Shown: in pieces, positions 1 through 5,100 of the stretch
Layout: every line of letters begins with the position of its first letter
How positions within the stretch are numbered: the stretch's first letter is position 1
Origin: an uncultured Bacteroidales bacterium
GTDB taxonomy: Bacteria > Bacteroidota > Bacteroidia > Bacteroidales > Bacteroidaceae
DNA length: 7,757 nt
Direction: 5' to 3'
NCBI GenBank assembly: GCA_947367415.1
Contig: CANBEE010000120.1
Coordinates: forward strand, 1-7,757
Program-made: the position numbers and the translations under genes
Notes under the pieces: generated by a model
Told to the model about the DNA's origin: nothing
Databases searched by the model: none
What the model saw: the letters and a program-made list of their open reading frames with translations, nothing else

Positions 1-1
1 A

Positions 2-2026
2 AATTGCACAGCTTTGCAAAATGTGAAAATTCGAGAAGGACTATTGCATATTGGATATAAAGCTTTTTCGAATTGCCCTTCATTAACCTCTATCAATATT
101 CCGTCAACCTTAACAGTAATTAGAGAACAATTGTTCTATCATTGTTTATCATTATCTTCCATTGAACTTCATAATGGAATTACAAATATTGGCACCTATG
201 CTTTTGCTGGATGTAATGCTTTGTCTTCTATTATTATTCCATTAGGGGTTACCACAATAGATAAATATGCGTTCGAGAATTGTAAGTCTTTACATGAGGT
301 CATTTTACATGACAACATAACTTCTATTGGCATCTATGCTTTTGCTAACTGTGACAGTCTCAAGAATATCACCCTCCCCAGCACCTTGACATATTGTGGA
401 ATGGGAGCATTTAGTGGTAGTGGACTTACTGAAGTCACTTGCCCGGCATTCTTTCCACCCATAACCGGTGGAGACTTGATTGGTGCCAATAACTGTACGC
501 TGTATGTGCCCGAGTGGACACTCAATCGTTACAAATTGGCCAACAACTGGAACCTCTTTGCCTCTATCGAGCCCATCAGCGGCATCTATCCGAATAGCAT
601 CAGCGTATATACCGAAGAGTCATTGACTATTCCGGCTGAAGGATTGGCTGCTGACTATAAACCCAATATGGAGATTGTGCGCTATGACAATAGTAATATC
701 GGTAGGTTTACGGTACGTGGTGAGGGTACTCTGCCTCTCTCGTCCTTCAAGATGCAGCAGACACGTGATGCTAATACCATGACTTCGCTTGTCAATTACG
801 GAACATTGACAGCTGATAATGTTGTTACGAATATTGATATCTCTACCAACACCTGGCACTTCCTTACCTTCCCCTACGATGTGAAGGTATCGGACATTGC
901 TACCGTAGGCAACTGGGTGATTAGCCGTTATGATGGTGCGGCACGTGCTAAGGAGGACTTTGGCAATACTTGGAAAACGCTACCTTACGATAGCATTCTT
1001 CATGCAGGAGAGGGATATATCTGGCATAGCCAAGGCGGAAACTTCACTGTTCCTGCCGTGGACAATGAGAACAAGAACCTTATCTTTGCCAACGATACCC
1101 GATACATACAGTTGAAGGAGAATCCCTCAGCAACCGAAGCCAACTACGGATGGAACCTTATCGGTAATCCCTATCCCTGCTTCTACGATACACGATTTAT
1201 GGATTTCACCTCGCCCATTACCGTGCGCAGTGGTAATTCATACGCTGCTTATTCGCCAGTGGATGACAGTTATATACTCTCGCCCCTCGAAGCTTTCTTC
1301 GTGCAATGCTCGGCAGAGAGTAATGTAGTAGGTTTCTACACCGAGGGCCGTCAGACGGACAATACGGTACGCACCCTGACATCGGCCCCGAGTACTCGCA
1401 CAGCAAGCGAACGTAGCGTGCTCAACCTCTACTTGGAGAGCAACGCTTATGCCGACCATACTCGCCTCGTTGTTAATGAGGGTGCTTCGCTGGCCTACGA
1501 GATAGCATGCGATGCCGCCAAGTTCATGAGCGACGATGCTACCGTGCCTCAGCTCTTCACTATCGAGGGTGGTGAGCGCATGGCCATCAATGAGCGTCCC
1601 TTGGCTAATGGTAAGGCTGTACTGGGTGTATATATAGGCAAGGCTGGTAGCTATACGCTCTCGATCGATACCAAAGCAATGGATACCGAGGTCTTCCTCG
1701 TTGACAAGTTGCTGGGTACAGAGACCGACCTAGCTAGCGGCTCTTACGCCTTTACCGCAGAGGCCGGCACCTTTACCGACCGCTTCGAGATACGCATGAA
1801 GCGTACCGGTGTGGTTGATGGTATAGAGGCTGTAGCCGCAGAGCTGAAAGTAGAGGCTACTGCCGACGGCATCAGTGTAAGCAATGCCACTACACCTATA
1901 TATATATATAGTGCTACGGGCGCACTTGTAGATACCAAGGTGGGCAGTGCCGTTACCTTCGATGTGCCTCAGGGTGTATATGTAGTGAAGGTGGGTGATA
2001 ACGTACATAAGGTTGTGGTAAAGTGA
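2..2026 (+). CDS. BspA-like leucine-rich-repeat surface protein with T9SS-like C-terminal sorting domain (5' end outside window)
   Basis: The reading frame is open from base 2 to the TGA at 2024-2026, giving 674 residues in the window. The start lies upstream: the residues before the TTG at 14 (N-C-T-A) already fit the LRR pattern, so that TTG is not a start. Residues about 5-165 are BspA-type LRRs (LRR_5 family) in a strict 23-residue register, with 'I..IG.YAF..C' at the core of each unit. They end in a cap containing 'TLYVPEWTLNRYK', typical of BspA proteins. Residues about 190-600 form a beta-rich region with 'WHFLTFPYDVKVSD', 'AGEGYIW' and 'GWNLIGNPYP', motifs I associate with Bacteroidales BspA-family proteins. 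The last ~60 residues resemble a T9SS type A sorting domain, implying export across the outer membrane. BspA homologues are known as adhesins; that role here is inferred. No catalytic domain is visible. The downstream gene begins 10 or 22 bp later, so co-transcription is likely. Confidence 0.9.
   Translation, partial: NCTALQNVKIREGLLHIGYKAFSNCPSLTSINIPSTLTVIREQLFYHCLSLSSIELHNGITNIGTYAFAGCNALSSIIIPLGVTTIDKYAFENCKSLHEVILHDNITSIGIYAFANCDSLKNITLPSTLTYCGMGAFSGSGLTEVTCPAFFPPITGGDLIGANNCTLYVPEWTLNRYKLANNWNLFASIEPISGIYPNSISVYTEESLTIPAEGLAADYKPNMEIVRYDNSNIGRFTVRGEGTLPLSSFKMQQTRDANTMTSLVNYGTLTADNVVTNIDISTNTWHFLTFPYDVKVSDIATVGNWVISRYDGAARAKEDFGNTWKTLPYDSILHAGEGYIWHSQGGNFTVPAVDNENKNLIFANDTRYIQLKENPSATEANYGWNLIGNPYPCFYDTRFMDFTSPITVRSGNSYAAYSPVDDSYILSPLEAFFVQCSAESNVVGFYTEGRQTDNTVRTLTSAPSTRTASERSVLNLYLESNAYADHTRLVVNEGASLAYEIACDAAKFMSDDATVPQLFTIEGGERMAINERPLANGKAVLGVYIGKAGSYTLSIDTKAMDTEVFLVDKLLGTETDLASGSYAFTAEAGTFTDRFEIRMKRTGVVDGIEAVAAELKVEATADGISVSNATTPIYIYSATGALVDTKVGSAVTFDVPQGVYVVKVGDNVHKVVVK
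14..424 (+). repeat. BspA-type LRR array, six units of about 69 bp
   Basis: Units begin at 14, 83, 152, 221, 290 and 359, each with a leucine codon as first residue. The first five encode exactly 23 residues and the sixth 22, and a degenerate unit or cap follows from 425. Each unit follows L..I.(I/L)...(I/L)..I...(A/L)F..C, and the cysteine near the end of each unit is kept in the first five units but lost in the sixth. Units 3 and 5 are closest at DNA level (both contain CTATGCTTTTGCT after an ATTGGCA element). The array continues upstream of the window. Solenoids of this family present a curved binding face; the ligand cannot be told from sequence. Confidence 0.9.
1841..2023 (+). other. T9SS type A-like C-terminal sorting domain of the first gene
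   Basis: The final ~60 residues contain 'IYIYSATGALVDT', then a valine-rich strand, 'VPQGVYVVKV' and a terminal 'HKVVVK'. This is the usual layout of the Por/T9SS type A sorting domain: strand, 'G.lv', 'l..GvYvv.v' and a basic C-terminal strand. In known systems the domain directs secretion through the type IX machinery and is usually cleaved when the protein is anchored. The assignment rests on pattern resemblance. A non-T9SS C-terminal beta domain of Bacteroidales is the main alternative. Confidence 0.65.
1897..1910 (+). repeat. (TA)7 dinucleotide tract inside the coding sequence
   Basis: Seven perfect TA units encode the Ile-Tyr-Ile-Tyr stretch at the start of the C-terminal sorting-like domain. 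Gain or loss of one unit would shift the frame and destroy everything downstream, including the sorting signal. The tract is directly visible; slippage or phase variation is inference. Confidence 0.85.
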
Positions 2027-2048
2027 TTTTCTCGAAATGAACTGTTTT

Positions 2049-2114
2049 ATGAAACGTTTCTTTAGTATATGCTTCCTCTGGGCATGCTGCTTCACACTGT
2101 GGGGGCAGTCGGCC
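2049..2114 (+). other. Signal peptide of the second gene
   Basis: The N-terminus has Lys-Arg at positions 2-3, a hydrophobic core (FFSICFLWACCFTLW), then G-Q-S-A followed by an acidic, glycine-rich stretch. Cleavage is likely near residues 19-22. The core contains 'LWAC', a poor lipobox because of the Trp at -2, so signal peptidase I is favoured over lipoprotein processing. Confidence 0.8.
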
Positions 2115-5100
2115 GGTGATGAGTATGGAGGTGATTACAATCCCACTCATCCCGACGATCCGGCAGGACCAACACTGGGGCCTACGACTTATTCGTTGAC
2201 ATTGGTAGCCACAGAAGGTGGTACGGTAAGCCAAGGAACATCGGGAAGTGAATTTGCTGAGGGTACACGTATTTGGCTCTATGCATATAATGCAACACAT
2301 TATAATTTCATACATTGGTTGCAGGGTGATTCGGTAGTCTCTACCTCTTCGAACTTCTATTACACCATGCCTACCAAAGATGTGGTGCTAACGGCAGTCT
2401 TCGAGTATGACCCTGGACAATATGGTGAGGGATACAATCCCACTGTACCGGGCGACCCTGGTGCTGTGCTGAAAACCTATCAAGTGTCTGTTGTAGCATC
2501 GCCAACCGATGGAGGCAGTGTGAGCTGTTCCAGCTCCAAGCTGGCAGCAGGGAGTAGTACGTATGTAAGTACATCGACCAACTCGGGGTATCGCTTCAAA
2601 GGATGGTGGCTCGATGGTGAGTTGATGTCGACTGAGCCCTATTATCCTTTCCGAGTGGGTAGAGCCGACATGCATTTCACGGCAACCTATGAGTATGCCC
2701 CCACTATGCCGGGCGACCCGAGTGACAATGGTGCCGTGAGCACTTATACGCTCTATTATAATATAGGTGGACATACCTATTATTCTGAGCAATTGGTAAC
2801 GGGAGAGGTAATCCCATCGTTGGAGGAACCATATAGAAAAGGACATGTGTTCAATGGATGGGACAATCTGCCCGATACGATGCCAAGCAATAACCTGACC
2901 GTTTATGGTTCGTTTACTCCAAACCGCCATACTATACAATTTGTTGTGAATAATGAAATTGTATATACCGAAGAAATGGACTATGGCTCGGTAATCACTG
3001 CTCCCGAACTGGAGGCTATGGAGGGGTATACCTTCCAATGGAATGATATGCCTGCTATCATGCCTGACAATGATGTGGTGGTTCAAGGTGAATACGCTTC
3101 GGTCAAGTATCAAGTAATCTATAAGGTAGATGGCGAAGAGTATAAAAGGGTAGGGTATGATGAAGGCTCTCCTATTCTCTTTGTGATTCCTCCTATCAAG
3201 GAGGGATATACCTTCAAGGGATGGGATGGACTACCCGAATTGATGCCCGACAATTATTTGATTGGAACAGGTTCGTTGGTTGCATCTACTGTTTTCAACT
3301 TGATGTTTGTTGTTGATGGTAAGATTCATCAAACAGAGCAACTGAACGCAGGCGTTTCAATTGCAGCGCCTGAGATGTCGGGTAAGGAAGGCTATACTTT
3401 TAGTGGTTGGAGTGAAATGCCAACTACGATGCCCAATCATGATGTCTATGTTGTGGGCTCGTATGAGGTTGCTGCGTATACCTTGACGTATGTGCTCGAT
3501 GGTGAAGTGTATAAAACGGAAACATACGCTTATGGGGATGCTATAAAACCTTTACAAGTTGCCGCTAGGGAAGGTCATACTTTTAGTGGCTGGACTGGTA
3601 TTCCTGAAATTATGCCTGCAAATGATGTAACGGTGATAGGTTCGTTCACTATCAATGGCTATAAGTTGACTTATATGGTTGATGGTGTAGTCTATAGAGA
3701 TACAACCTATCAGTATGGCGATGAGGTTGCCAATAGCGAGAAGAATGTTCCTATCCCCACCAAAGAGGGATATACATTCAGTGGCTGGACTGGTATTCCT
3801 GAAATTATGCCTGCCAATGATGTGATTGTAACAGGTAACTTTATTCTTGCGCAAAAGGTAGCTACTCCTCAGTCGGAAGTGATATATGAGGAGGGTACGG
3901 CCAAGGTGATATTGACCACATCGACAGCGGGTGCTGTCATATACTATACATTGGATGGAAGTACCCCGACTACATCGAGCACGTTGTATAACGGTGCATT
4001 CTATGTGAAAGAGAATTGCCTGTTGAGAGCTATGGCAGTGTGTGACGGTTATAACGATAGCGAACTGCTGGAATGTAATATCTTTGTTAATACCCTTGAA
4101 GTGGAATCTCCTTGGTTGGGAACAGCCCTTAATGATTGTCTTTCGGCCTATCTATATAATCCGAAAGCTAAGGCGTTCTTGGGTGCAGCAAATCAATGGG
4201 GTACGCAAGCTTCGTTCGTTAGTGAAGGAGTGGAGTGGCTCGTGTCGGGCAGCGATGGCGTGTATACGTTGAGTGGCTCTATTAGTAATGGGGGAGATAG
4301 TCATTACTTCAACGGACTGTGGAACGATGCTAGTGCTACGGACTTTAAAATAGAGATGGTGGGTGTGAACCTCTATACGATAAAGCTGAATGGTAGCTAT
4401 GTCGCCTATAGTGATGCAACAATAGTGGATACTATTGCAGAACTAACAGATGGTTGCTATTGGCAGTTTGTTACCAAGGAGGAGCGTCGCAGTAAGTATG
4501 CTGAGGCTACTGCTGCGGAACCAGTGAATGCTACATTTGAAATCTTGGGTGCAAACTTTGGTCGTAACGATACGAACAATAGTGCATGGAGTGGGTCGCC
4601 TGCAGTAGGTGGCTCTTATGATAATTTCTGTGGGGAGAAGTGGAATGCTGGTGTTGTAGAGGTGTCACAGGTGCTTCGCAACATGCCGAGTGGTAAGTAT
4701 CGCTTGAGTGTGCAGGGATTCTATCGCATGGGCAGCATGGAAGAAGTTACTGCGGCACGTACGAATGGTACGGAGGTGCTGCATGCCCAGTTCTTTGCTA
4801 ACGATGTGAGTGTTCCGGTAATGAGTATATTGGATGAGGCTGGTAAGCTCGAAGGGGTGGGTAATAGTGGATATGGTAATTACGGCTTGGCTCCCAACTC
4901 CATGTCCGAGGCATCGCAATTCTTCAGTGCGGGATTCTATGAACACTCGTTCCTCTTTACCTTGGGCGGAGGTGTAGATACCATCAGATTGGGTGTTGCT
5001 ACGACCGGCTTTGTTGCACAAGACTGGGTGATTTTTGATAACTTCCGCCTTGAATATCTTGGTGAAGGAAGTGAGTCTGATTTCTTTGCGAGTGGCTTGT

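Noticed and set aside
14..16. TTG as start codon of the first gene
   Set aside because: The frame is open upstream to the window edge, and the preceding residues N-C-T-A continue the LRR pattern. The gene is truncated by the window, not started here.
2027..2048. Possible terminator or promoter between the two genes
   Set aside because: The gap is too short for both, and I see no inverted repeat with a T-run and no Bacteroidetes -7/-33 type promoter pair. The four T's after the stop codon are not preceded by a stem.
2076..2090. Lipoprotein signal (LWAC / WACC) in the second gene
   Set aside because: Trp at -2 or -3 does not fit a lipobox, and the hydrophobic core continues past the cysteines to a plausible signal peptidase I site.
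2388..3113. 241-codon open frame on the - strand
   Set aside because: It lies wholly antisense to the second gene over repeat-coding DNA, and its product shows no recognisable domain. It is a shadow of codon bias in the + frame.
4042..4272. 76-codon + strand open frame in another frame
   Set aside because: It overlaps the chitobiase-type/lectin-like coding region of the second gene, which reads through without a stop. The alternative product has no recognisable features.
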